From assembly GCA_032718565.1 (NCBI GenBank), contig JAVGVS010000109.1, forward strand, positions 1,227,917 to 1,291,916: a stretch of DNA of 64,000 nt. The letters are read 5' to 3'. The translations under genes were made by a program, and so were the position numbers. This DNA comes from Distichodus sexfasciatus (lineage: Eukaryota; Chordata; Actinopteri; Characiformes; Distichodontidae). Position 1 is the first letter of the stretch. Each line of letters begins with the position of its first letter. The notes under the pieces are model-generated. The model was not told where the DNA came from. It saw nothing but the letters and a program-made list of their open reading frames with translations, and did not search any database. This document shows, piece after piece, positions 25,791 to 36,600 of this stretch.

Positions 25791-26063
25791 ATGTGACTCT
25801 CCACAGCAAAACCAGTCGCTTGTCGCAAATTTTCCAAATTGAGTTATGATGTTTTCATGAAAGGGCATAAATCAAGCTTCAAAACGATACCTGTATGGAA
25901 TGAATGGGACGACATATGACTGAGATATCAACATTCAAAGGTGGGTTTCTCCTGTGCGCCAAGTGAAAGCAGAAAATCTGCGGTGACTATCGCCGTAGCA
26001 CTCACAGGCGATAGTAAACCTCCGTTCGCGACAAGCGACTGGTTTTTTGCGTGGAGGTCACAT
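25791..26063. mobile_element. MITE with ~38-bp terminal inverted repeats (copy 1)
   Basis: Left end ATGTGACTCTCCACAGCAAA followed by ACCAGTCGCTTGTCGC; the right end is its near-perfect inverse (GCGACAAGCGACTGG ... GGAGGTCACAT). The interior contains ATATGACTGAGATATCAACA, found again in inverse at the right end of copy 2. Superfamily not assigned because no clear target duplication is seen. Confidence 0.8.
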
Positions 26064-26224
26064 ACTATGCTACATACATGCTGAGTGACACCGTCAGTTC
26101 AAGTTTAAGATGTGTTGCTAGCTAAGAACAGAATTTTTATTCTTGTTAGATGTTTGTGCAAAGTGTTATATAATTTGGTTTTCTTCAGCTCTACAGCTGT
26201 AAAATACTACATTATTAATTATTT

Positions 26225-26575
26225 ATCATGGTTACCACTGCCGCCTCACAGTCAGCAGGTCCTGGGTTCAATCCCCGAGTTGGCCATATGGCCTTTCTGT
26301 GTGGAGTTTGCATGCTCTCTCCGTGTCCGCGTGGGTTTCCTCTGGGTGCTCAGGTTTCCTCCCACAGTCCAAAGGCATGCAGTATAGGTATATTGGCGAC
26401 TCTAAAGATGGCCCATAAAGTGTGAATGTAGGTGTGACTGTGTCAGTGTGTGTGATCCTGCCCAGGGTTGGTCCCCGCCTTGCCAGTAGTTCCTGGGATA
26501 GGCTCTAGTCCCCACCTCCCCCTGGAACCCCGGTTGGGATTAAGTGGTTCAAATAATGAATGAACAAACACAAGG
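26225..26575 (+). repeat. Dispersed teleost SINE-like repeat
   Basis: Begins GGTTACCACTGCCGCCTCACAG, with GTCCTGGGTTCAATCCC as a B-box-like piece, then GTTTGCATGCTCTC and TTTCCTCCCACAGTCC, and ends TGGGATAGGCTCTAG...AATGAATGAAC. This is a very common fish family; the reverse copy is at 5120-5520. The copy sits exactly between the two related MITEs. Confidence 0.7.
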
Positions 26576-26670
26576 GAAAAAATTAAGACGACATTGATGA
26601 ACAAGGTCCAATTACGGTCTTGTACTACAGTGGCACGTTAAGTAAATTTAGGCAGCAAATAAAAGTCCAT

Positions 26671-27297
26671 TTGTGACTCTGCACGGCGAAACCAGTCACT
26701 TGTCGCAATGGAGGTTTCCGAGAAAAATGACTGTTTATGTTGCATGGGGTAAAATTTTGGATTTTTTGTTTGTAGTGTTTTGAAACAGTGGAAGGTCTAT
26801 ACTGTACTGTTGTGATTAAATTTGGCTGAAAAACTTACCCTTTCCATCCTAAAAACGTGACTTTCTTGAGGTGAGGAATTCAATTCAGCAGAATGTTAAA
26901 AGTTTCTGTTTTGGCCGCTCTACTTCAATATTTACGCTAAATCCACTGTGACTAGCGTGAAGATATTTCTCCAGAATCCATCTTAGATGTCGAGTTCAGT
27001 TAACCCTAGCATGAGTAGGCTATCCGTGTGGCTGTGAATGCAGCGTGGAAGCTAAGCGTAAAGTAAGCGTGGCAGCGACACACCAGCGTCTTAGTGCTAC
27101 GGCGATATAGTCAACTTCAAAGGCAGATTTCTCCATTTCTCCTTGGCGTGACAGGAGAAACCCGACTCCTTTGAATGTTGATATCTCAGTCATATGTCGT
27201 CCCATTCATTCCATATAGGTACATAATATATATAAACATAATAACTTAATTTTGAAAATTTTAGAGAAGTGACTGGTTTTGCCACGGAGGGTCACAT
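26671..27297. mobile_element. MITE with terminal inverted repeats (copy 2)
   Basis: Left end TTGTGACTCTGCACGGCGAA then ACCAGTCACTTGTCGC; right end GTGACTGGTTTTGCCACGG then AGGGTCACA. It is longer than copy 1 and carries the ATATCTCAGTCATATGTCG block near its right end. Flanks share ATTT on both sides. Confidence 0.75.
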
Positions 27298-27367
27298 TTT
27301 TGAGGTTGACGTGTCAAAGGCATGAACTAGTGGCTTTTCAATGAGGTCGTATGGGTACAAGTCTAAG

Positions 27368-27590
27368 TCTTCATATATATTTACATTTACATTTTTGGCA
27401 TACGCTCTTATCCAGTCATGACTTCCTTTCCTGCTTCCAAACTTCCGACTTCATGGATAGTCTCCCTGAGAGCAATTTGGGGTTAAGGGTTTTGCTCATG
27501 GACCCAATGATGGTAGTGTTGGAGACAGGATTTCAACCAATGACCTCTTGGTCCGAATCACGATCTCGCCACTAGGCCACCACCATCGCT
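27368..27590 (+). repeat. Teleost repeat with TTACATTTTTGGCA...GCTCTTATCCAG
   Basis: The segment ACATTTACATTTTTGGCATA plus CGCTCTTATCCAG, then TTTGCTCATGGACCCAATG and a closing AACCAATGACCTCTTGGTCC..CACTAGGCCACCACC, is a familiar fish repeat with a tRNA-like degenerate end. Confidence 0.6.
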
Positions 27591-29077
27591 ATACAAGCAT
27601 CATGATTACATATCTAGAAATAATAATTTGAGTCAATGTTAAATGTTACAAATAGTTGAGTTTAGTCTAAAGTTTTTACTTTAGTTCAACAATTCAAAGT
27701 AATGGATCAAAGGTCAGGATTGAATGTCAGCAAATTTAATGGGCGTTTATTTGTGCCTATACTAGATGCATCGTAGCAGTGCAAACTACTAAATAACAAT
27801 GTAAAAAAATATTTGTGCAAAGAAAACTTCCACCATATTAAGCCTATTCAGATAGATCCTCCTAAATATTTCATTTTTGGGTCAACAACACAGAAAAGCA
27901 CCAGTGCATTATTAATTATGTACTTGTTTATAGGATTGTAATTATTAGGGGGGTCGGAGGTGGAGCTCATAAAGGCCTGGGTCATAAAAACCTGCAGATC
28001 TTAGAGCCTTGTAGTGGTTGTAGATTCAGTGTAGTCAATCAGTGATAAAGATTCTTTCAGAAGCAAACTCTTCATGAAGGCTGTTCTTCTGAAGTTGACC
28101 TGAAATGTCACATTAGCAATGATCCTACAAAGTGAAGCTGACCTCGGCATCGTCGAGTTAGTACACTCCATTTAGCCACTCGTGCCACTTCAGAGCCGAC
28201 TCGGCATTCTTCTTTTGAGAAGCTCAAAAGCCTGCATTAAAACACATAATTAGCAACGCTACTCTGGAAAAATTACAGTCCCCCCTCACCGTAAGTAGTT
28301 ATTTGCTTTGTCCAATTAATGGATGTTGGGGGAGATCACCTACTTGATCACATGGACCAAAGACCACGGTGACCAGGTCTGTCTGTGTTATAAAGTTTAT
28401 AGAGAAGCGTGCTATAGGAAACTGACTTGCAGATCTGCCGGTGTAGGGGAAAAAAAGGAGTCCATTGTGATGGAGCAGTCTTCCCACGAGCCTCCTCTTT
28501 CCCCCTCACCCAGTCCACACCTGCCGCACGCCGCCTTTGTCCCGGATTTTGGCTTTTAGTTCTTTCTTGTTTTCCTCCCCGTCCTTTGTCTCCGGGGAGG
28601 GTTGACTTTTTACAGGGTGGAGCGAGGATTCAGCCTGGGTTGTGTCACAAGCTGCGATTCCAGAAGGGTGGGAATGCGATTTTGAGATCTGAGACGGCGG
28701 CACACGCTTCAGCCTCACGATCACACGTGATGCATGCACCAGTGCTGGGAATCTCTCTCTCTCTGTCTTGGATCTACATCCGTCTTTTCTGTCTTCTTTT
28801 CATTCTCTTACACACATGCTCTTTCCTTTCATATACATTAACTTGGAAAGAAAAACTTGACATAGAGAGAAAGACAGCAAGAGAGAAAGAGACAGTAAGA
28901 CAAGAGAGAAAAGTGGGGAGAGAAATACATATACACACATATATACAGGAAGAGGGAAAAGACAAAGTGAGACAAGAGAAATACGGAGGCAAAACTATGT
29001 CGAGAGACTTTATAGCAAGTCGAAAGAATGGATATATGCAGTAACAGAAGCGGCGAGGAGGGGGAGAGAGAAGGAGG

Positions 29078-29135
29078 ATGGGATGGGGTCTGCTCACGCT
29101 CCTCCTCTTTCTCCTTTGTGGGGCCTGCTGTGGAG
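29078..29135 (+). other. Orphan signal-peptide-like exon candidate
   Basis: An ATG in good context (AGGAGGATGG) opens MGWGLLTLLLFLLCGACCG and then meets a splice donor (G then GTGAGG) at 29135/29136. This is the shape of a first coding exon of a secreted or membrane protein. No matching downstream exon was recognised before the Delta gene, so it may be chance, a relic or the start of a gene with small exons I missed. Confidence 0.22.
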
Positions 29136-30229
29136 GTGAGGAGGCTGAAAGGGGAACAGAAGGGGCAAAAGTGAGCACTAAACACAGGTGCCCACATCTG
29201 TTCATCTAAGCACACAAGATGCTCACCTCCATCTACATCCAGAGAGGGAGAGGCACAAACATGAGAGAGAGTGAAATGGTTTTTTTTAAGAAGTTATGTC
29301 CCAGAGCTGCCGATTAGGATTACAGAAGGATTGTACGTTCGCTCCTATGTCTTTTTCTATTAAAGACTCTTTTTCTTTTGGAAGAATTGTTCATGGAAGA
29401 AAAACAGACGGCAGAATCGCTTCGGTCAGGGTGTGAAGGTGTGTGTCAAAAAATCTGTAGCGCCTGTCAAATCGATCAGCCATTCTTTAACACTTGAGAA
29501 GGGACAAAAAGAAAAGTCGATATGTTTGGCGAGCAGCAGACGCGCGGAGAGCAGATGCGTGTTTACCCACCCACACACGCGCGCGCAGGCAGGCGTGCAC
29601 AGAAACTTCTCAAAAACTCATTCTTTTTAGCCGTTGGTATGTAGTGAATAAATGTTCCGAGTCAGTTTTGTAGCCCAATCATTTATAAATTTGTCAAGTA
29701 AAATTAAAAAAAAAAGGTCTTAATAAAATCATATGGTTGCTGTAGAGACAATCACTTGAGAACACAGGCTAATATTATTTCAAATTATAGGTGTTGTCAG
29801 TAAGGAAATGCCATTGAAGTAGTGAAGTAAGTTACTTACTTTAATTTGTAATTAAATACAAGTACAATTACAGGCAGAGTTCATATATAAAGTTCAATAA
29901 AATATAAATTATATACGGGGAACAAATGTTACAGTAACGTGAGTGGTAATTTGTTTCTTCTATCTGTGTATGTGTGTGTGTGTGTGTGTAGTACTTGCTA
30001 CGTAATTATTAAATGATTGGCTTCCCATAATGATTGGCTCCGCCCTCCATTAGCCGTCCATAGCAACCGCGCGTCCTAATGAGTGTGTGTGTGTGTGTGT
30101 GTGTGTGTGCTCGTGGGCAGCTGGTCAGAGTAATACGATCTGGAAAAAACAATGGAATGCTCCACAGCCAACGAGTCCTGGATTAAAAAAAAAAAAACTC
30201 AGGTAGCCTCCTGACCCAACGCGTCCCTC

Positions 30230-30260
<31 letters not shown>

Positions 30261-30311
30261 AGTGTGATCTTGACTTGGACAAATAAACAAACACAAAAAA
30301 TATTGTGTGCA

Positions 30312-30436
<125 letters not shown>

Positions 30437-31503
30437 TTTTATTTTTTTTTAATTATTTTTTTTTTAGTTCGGTGCAGCGTGAGCTGGCCGCCCTGCACTT
30501 GCTTGCTCCGCCTTGCACCATGAATTGCCAGCGTGGCCTTTACTGGAGATCGCGTCAATCGATGAGTCTAGAAGCAACATTATAGGCCCCTGAGTATTGT
30601 GATGTACTGACTTATGGTCGATCGATGTGATCACGCGCCTGACCTCCGGTTCCACGGCCGTCGTGTGCTGTCTCTCCGCCAGGACAAGAAAACTCGCGCC
30701 ATCTGGCCTGAGCAGCCCGCCACCGTTACAGAGCCTTTAACAAGTAGTCGTCTCAAACGCTCCTCTACTCCCCTAATGTAGTGCTCCTCCTTATACGCCA
30801 TGAAACGACGTACTGTATTCCTCATCGTCTGCATTACAGCACATTTAATCAGGAATGAGATATTGTGTACATATATTGCACTAGATCGAGTATTAATGAA
30901 CATTTTTGTTCACTGACAAGGTTAAGACTGTAAATATGCTCAACTTAAGTGTCTATGAATACACACTGGGTAAAGAGTTAACAATATATTTTTAAGAATT
31001 AACAGAATTTTTTTTTTTTAAGAAAAAAAGTTAAAATGATCGTCATGGCAACATCATACTGATTAGAGGTTTCGCTTGATTGCCCAACCCCATGTGCAAA
31101 CCATTGTTTCAGGTCAATTGTAGGGCACTACAAAGGGGACATGAGGCCGTTTGAGACTCTCAGAGGAGCTTCAGTTCAGTTTTAGGCGGAGAGCAGCGGA
31201 CACACGGCCAGCCTGCATAGAGACGTTTGAGCCGGGGGCCAGGTCTTGGAGGGGAAGTGTGTGTGTGTGTGTGTGTGTGTGTGAGAGACGTTTAGTCTCT
31301 TTAGTGGCAGATGGTCTGTACGGTTCTGGTCGCGTCTGAAGGCGTACCATACCCCCTTCAGTCCTATCTATCCCTGAGGGAAGCTTCGCTGCTCTTTCAC
31401 AATCAATAAAAAACGAAAGCGCTAAAAAAGGAAGAATGAGAGGAGTGCGTGCTGGTGCTGCAGCCATCTCTTTTCGTTGTTCATATTACACAAGCTGTAG
31501 CAT

Positions 31504-31507
<4 letters not shown>

Positions 31508-31574
<67 letters not shown>
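31508..31574. repeat. (TA)n microsatellite
   Basis: About 67 bp of pure TA followed by ATGTATAC and CATA repeats up to about 31660. Confidence 0.97.
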
Positions 31575-31586
<12 letters not shown>

Positions 31587-32456
31587 ACATATACACACAC
31601 ATACATACATACATACATACACATATTTATTTATATATGTATTATATTTATTTATTTATATATATAATTCAGGAACTGAAAATAAAGTGATTAAGTGTCT
31701 CCCCTTGATTTACACTCAGTTTCCGCTCCTTTCCGTTGTGTTTTGTGCACTGCACTGCGCGAATGTGAATGTAAACGAGGACGAGACGAGCAACAGGCCT
31801 CCCGAAAACTATCTTGTTTTTTCCTCTCTGAGCTCGGTGATGTCAGAAGATTTGGCTCATTTTCCAAAATACGCAAGGTAGGAGAATCATGAAAAAAAAA
31901 ACCTCTCAATGGGCATATCTTAACACAGTGATGCAATTTGTCTCGCTTGTGTTTGGTTACTATGGACCGCAGGCAAACGCTTTTGTGCGAAAGAAAATCG
32001 CACTTAAATGAATGACCAAATTAAGCCCCAATCCAGCCCCCTCCCCCAACACACACACACACACACACACATCCCTCAATCAAGCGCGAGCGTACACACA
32101 TGCAACCACGCACACTTCTTAGGCACAAAACTTTTTTTTTCCTTTTGCCGCAATGTCAGAGGGCGGCTGGACATCTAAAACAACTCAAAAGATGGCAAAA
32201 GACAAACATATTTGTTTGAGGATCGTCGTGAGAAAGAAGAGATAAAGCTCGGTTTTTTGGAGGGGGGCTTGTTTTTTGGGAAGGGGTGGGGGGCTCGTTT
32301 TAGATCCTGCGGCCGGTCGGTGGGAGCTTGCGCACCCCGTTACATTGTAGAGGGAGCAGGTGCGGGCCGCATTACCATACAGCTGAGCGCGCGGAGAGCA
32401 AACTTATTCCGCCTTCACACAATGGCCGAGTGCCCCGGGGATGGCCACGCGAGCAA

Positions 32457-32460
32457 CACA

Positions 32461-32534
<74 letters not shown>

Positions 32535-32560
32535 CACACACGCACACACGCTTCAATCTC
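32457..32560. repeat. (CA)n microsatellite upstream of the Delta gene
   Basis: About 100 bp of CA with few interruptions, followed by CGCACACG variants and a second CA run at 32609-32631. Z-DNA-prone. Confidence 0.96.
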
Positions 32561-32602
32561 TTTTCTCTAAGGTATCATACACGCGTCGTGTGCGCGCGCA
32601 TG

Positions 32603-32633
<31 letters not shown>

Positions 32634-33159
32634 TGAGTGAAAGAAAAGGGAAAAACAAGTGAAGAATTTGGCCTCCATACAAATGATGCCAAGTGTGATG
32701 CCAACCTTTTCCCCCGTATTTCTCAACGCATTTTTTAGCCACCACCTACATTTTTTCCATTCCAATCCGACACACGCAGCATGTCATCAAAAATCGATAT
32801 TTTCATCATTCAAAAGTTTTAAAACATTTTATTCTTATAGATCCATTATTTTTACGCGTCGTTCCGTCTTTTATGAGAGACAGAGGGCTTGAAAGTAAAG
32901 ATTTCCACAATGCAAGTGCACAAAAAAGTTTATTACCTCAAAAACGGTTTTTTTTTAACCCGTATAAAAACACGTGTCGTTTTAATTTTGCCACACCCGA
33001 TTTGCTATTAAAAAAGCGTAGTGATTTGCACAAATGTTGTTGAAAAAATACCTAGATATTTGGCTACATTTCCTCACATTTTCACGCAGGCTGGTTGGAG
33101 CTGGTTTTGGAGGAGCCCCATTAGAAAGCGTGGGGCAGATCGGGGGGTGGCGGTGGGTC

Positions 33160-33240
33160 ATTAGCATATTAGTACCCCGGCATGGGGCAGCTCGTATAAA
33201 ACCTGCAGCAGGCGGCCTCATGCCTCATACAAACAGAAAG
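33160..33240 (+). promoter_or_regulatory. Delta core promoter with TATA box and POU-like site
   Basis: A TATAAA lies at 33195-33200, preceded by an ATTAGCATA POU-like motif at 33160-33168. Transcription would start near 33225, giving a 5' UTR of about 475 nt before the ATG at 33700. Mammalian Dll1 enhancers are known to pair POU and proneural bHLH sites; here only the POU-like half is close to the TATA. Confidence 0.5.
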
Positions 33241-33327
33241 AGGAGGTCAGAGAAAGACGTGAGGAGAGAAACGGCCATAAGAAGGAATGGGCCAGTGACA
33301 AAGCTTGGGACACACATTAAGAAGGAA

Positions 33328-33362
<35 letters not shown>

Positions 33363-33663
33363 GCCTCAAGCATCAGACTGCATTGACTTTCCCTGAGTTT
33401 CACGGATTTTTTGGGGATTATCATTTTTGACCGGAATGAAGTAATTCCAATTTTTCCTCCACTTGTTAACTTTTGGACACGCGCAAGATTTTGGGATTTC
33501 CGTGTTCTTTTTACATCAATGGGAACAACGTGGTTTACTACGAATCGAATCTGAGATCCAGTCGCCTCCGATGCATCAGTCGGTGAGCAGAACCAGCCTT
33601 TGAGAGACGAGATCCTTTGTGAGGAGCCACTGGGAGCCAAGTCGCTCAAAGACTTTCCAAACT

Positions 33664-33695
33664 CCTATTATTTATTTATTTATTATTTATTTATT
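33664..33695 (+). promoter_or_regulatory. AUUUA-rich tract abutting the Delta start codon
   Basis: Several overlapping ATTTA pentamers lie within the last 35 bases of the 5' UTR, directly before the ATG at 33700. AU-rich elements usually act in 3' UTRs on mRNA stability. Here the effect, if any, could be on stability or on an unstructured start site. Confidence 0.5.
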
Positions 33696-33699
33696 CGCA

Positions 33700-36600
33700 A
33701 TGGGACGCTGGCTTCTGCTGCTCTCCGTCCTGTACATCTTGGCATGCCAGGTAACGCCGCGCTCTTCTTCCACTGTAGTTTTATCTGATGACTTGTTGAT
33801 TTTAAAACAAAAAGTCTTGCTGTGCGTAAAGTCACATTAACGGCTAATGTTTGCGGGTGTCCATGTCTCCTTTAGGGCTTTTGCTCTGGTGTGTTTGAGC
33901 TCAAGTTGCAAGAGTTTCTCAACAAGAAGGGGGTCCAAGGCAACAGGAACTGCTGTAAGGGGGGACTCGCGTCGCCGTATCAACAGTGCGAATGCAAAAC
34001 CTTTTTCCGTATTTGCTTGAAACATTACCAACCCAACGCCTCCCCGGAGCCGCCGTGCACCTACGGGAGCACCGTTACTCCTGTGGTGGGCTCCAATTCC
34101 TTCCAGGTCCCGGACACGTTACCGGACGGCTCGTTCAACAACCCGATCAGGATGAATTTCGGTTTCACCTGGCCGGTAAGTGTTGGGTTCACTGATAACG
34201 GGGAGGGTGTTACTCTGCGTTTAGACGGACCGATGGCTAAAGATCTAAAGATGTCACATTTCATGCATTGAGTACATTTGAGCGCACATCATTTTAAATC
34301 AGAAAAAATGTACTGAATTAAAAAAAAAATAGATAATGCATGACACTGTTAAACATTTTAGTGATTTACGCGTATTACATTGTAAAATACCATCTAATAT
34401 CAAGAATTAATTATTTTTTCTAGGGAACATTCTCCTTAATCATCGAAGCAGTTCATGCCGACTCTAAAGAGGACCTCACAACAGGTAGGAAACTTTAAAT
34501 CAGCGTCATCAATGTCGTTCAAAAACAACAAATCAGACTTAAATCTGTTTTAAACCGACTGAACTAAACCTCAACCCCTTTTTTTTTGTTTTTTTTTTAA
34601 TATAAAATGACATTTACGCAGAAAACCCAGAGCGCATCATAAGTACCATGACGACACAGAGACACTTGACGGTAGGAGAGGACTGGTCCCAGGACCTGCA
34701 CAGCGTTGGCAGAACCGAACTCAAGTTCTCCTATCGCTTCGTTTGTGACGAGCATTACTACGGGGAAGGATGCTCCGTCTTCTGTCGGCCAAGAGACGAC
34801 ACTTTCGGCCATTTCACCTGCGGAGAACGCGGCGAAATCATCTGCGACGCCGGTTGGAAGGGCCAGTACTGCACGGAACGTAAGTGTCGCAAATGAAGTG
34901 TCGTAAAAGTCGAGATAGGAAAAATCACGGTTATCGTCTCATTTTCTGGAGGTAGAAAACAGGGGGATCATTTGGCGCAGTTTTATTTAGTGAGGCGGGG
35001 AGAAGAAGAAGAAGAAGAAGAAGGGAAAAAAAGTTAACGGTTAGTTAGAGGGGAGGGGGGGGTCAATTTTGGAAGTTGCTCCCCCTCCCTTTCCACTCCG
35101 ACTTTCACAACAGTCCTTGATTTATTCAAGTCGGGGAGAAGGAAAGTTTTTCACGAATAATCTCACGCGTGCCATAAATTTGCATGCTCGCCTCCCATTG
35201 GCCGCTCCCCGAGTGGGGCCGGCGCTGATTGGCTGGCCGTGGGGAGGTATTGTTTGAAGTGGGCAGCTGCCGGGAGCGCGGAGACAATGGAGCAGCTGTC
35301 GTGCGCTGGCCGCTCATACACCAGCTGTCCACTCTTATCTTCGCTTCCCGGAGACACTGGAGGGCGAGTGAACAGAAGAAGGCGAGCAAGAAGAAGGGGA
35401 GAGAGAAAAAAAAGTTTTGACCCACAGTGAAAAGAGAGAGGGAAAAGAGGAGGAGGAGGAGGGGGATGGGGGGAGAGAAGGGGCCCCTTGTTTGTCAGAT
35501 CCCCATTATTGTCGTGTGTTAAGCAGAACTTCTATGGTGGTGATGAGGAGATTGGGTTCTACATTTGGTTTTTAAAGAATAAGAGCAAACAGCTTTAATG
35601 AACCCTCTTCTAAAACCCAAAATGAATTTGTTTTAGGTTTTCAGAGCATAAGTCTGTAAAAAAAAGTGGGTGTTCCCCACTTCACATCATGTTTTAAGCA
35701 GGGCTTCTGTGGTTCTGGTGGTGGTGGTGGTGGTGGTGAGGAGGAGATTGGGTTCTGTATTTCTTAGGTTTATTGAGCCCTCTTCTAAAACAAAATCAAT
35801 TAAAAGTATAAGTCTCCAAAAGTGGGTGACTCAGGGGTGTGTGCCACAATTCTATGATCCTAATGGGGGTTCTTCATTTTCTTATATAGCGATCTGCCTC
35901 CCCGGATGTGATGAAGAACACGGCTTTTGTGAGAAACCTGGAGAATGCAAGTAAGTGGGTCAGGAACATTCAATACCGTGCACCAAAGATGGCGCAACGA
36001 CATCAAATTAACTGAACTCTACAGGGAAAACCTTGTGGAGCCATATAATTTCTAGCTTGACCGTTGTTTTGTTGTGTAACAGGTGCAGAGTGGGCTTCAA
36101 AGGACGATATTGTGACGAGTGCATCCGTTACCCAGGGTGCCTCCATGGGACCTGTCAGCAGCCATGGCAATGCAACTGCCAGGAGGGATGGGGAGGCCTC
36201 TTCTGCAACCAGGGTGAGAAAAAAGTGAAAGAGAAATTGAGAGTAAGATAAAAGAAGGGAGGCTGAGTACTGGGAAAAAATAGAGAAAAATAGCCTGAAT
36301 CTATTTTATAGATATGTGAAAAGTTCAGCAAGGGAACAGCAAAAGAAGTAAGAAGGAAGGGGAAAGTGATGTTAAAGGAAGAAAGTAAAAGGATGAGGAT
36401 AGAACAGAACAGATGCAAAGGCGACAGCTGTCCAGCTGCTAGTGGACCATGTGCTGCTGTTTTCATCCCACTAATCTCCATGTGTTGCACATGTGTGCCT
36501 TTCCCTCCCTCCAGATTTGAACTACTGCACACATCACAAGCCCTGCCTGAATGGAGCCACTTGTAGCAACACTGGTCAGGGCAGCTACACCTGTTCCTGC

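Larger units (their letters stand above)
21260..28420. other. rhou-Delta spacer, left part
   Basis: No gene recognised. Contents include a CTCF-like site (21830), Tip-like AT-rich DNA, GATTCGATTC-type hAT fragments (22213-22620 and 24455-24815), CT, GA and GT tracts (22913-22936, 23345-23369, 23504-23526), two related MITEs (25791-26063, 26671-27297), a fish SINE-like repeat (26225-26575) and another at 27368-27590. Confidence 0.55.

Noticed and set aside
28427..29205. 205- and 143-residue overlapping frames
   Set aside because: They overlap on opposite strands in a purine-rich tract of biased composition and match no family I know. Only the small signal-peptide-like exon at 29078 was kept, at low confidence.
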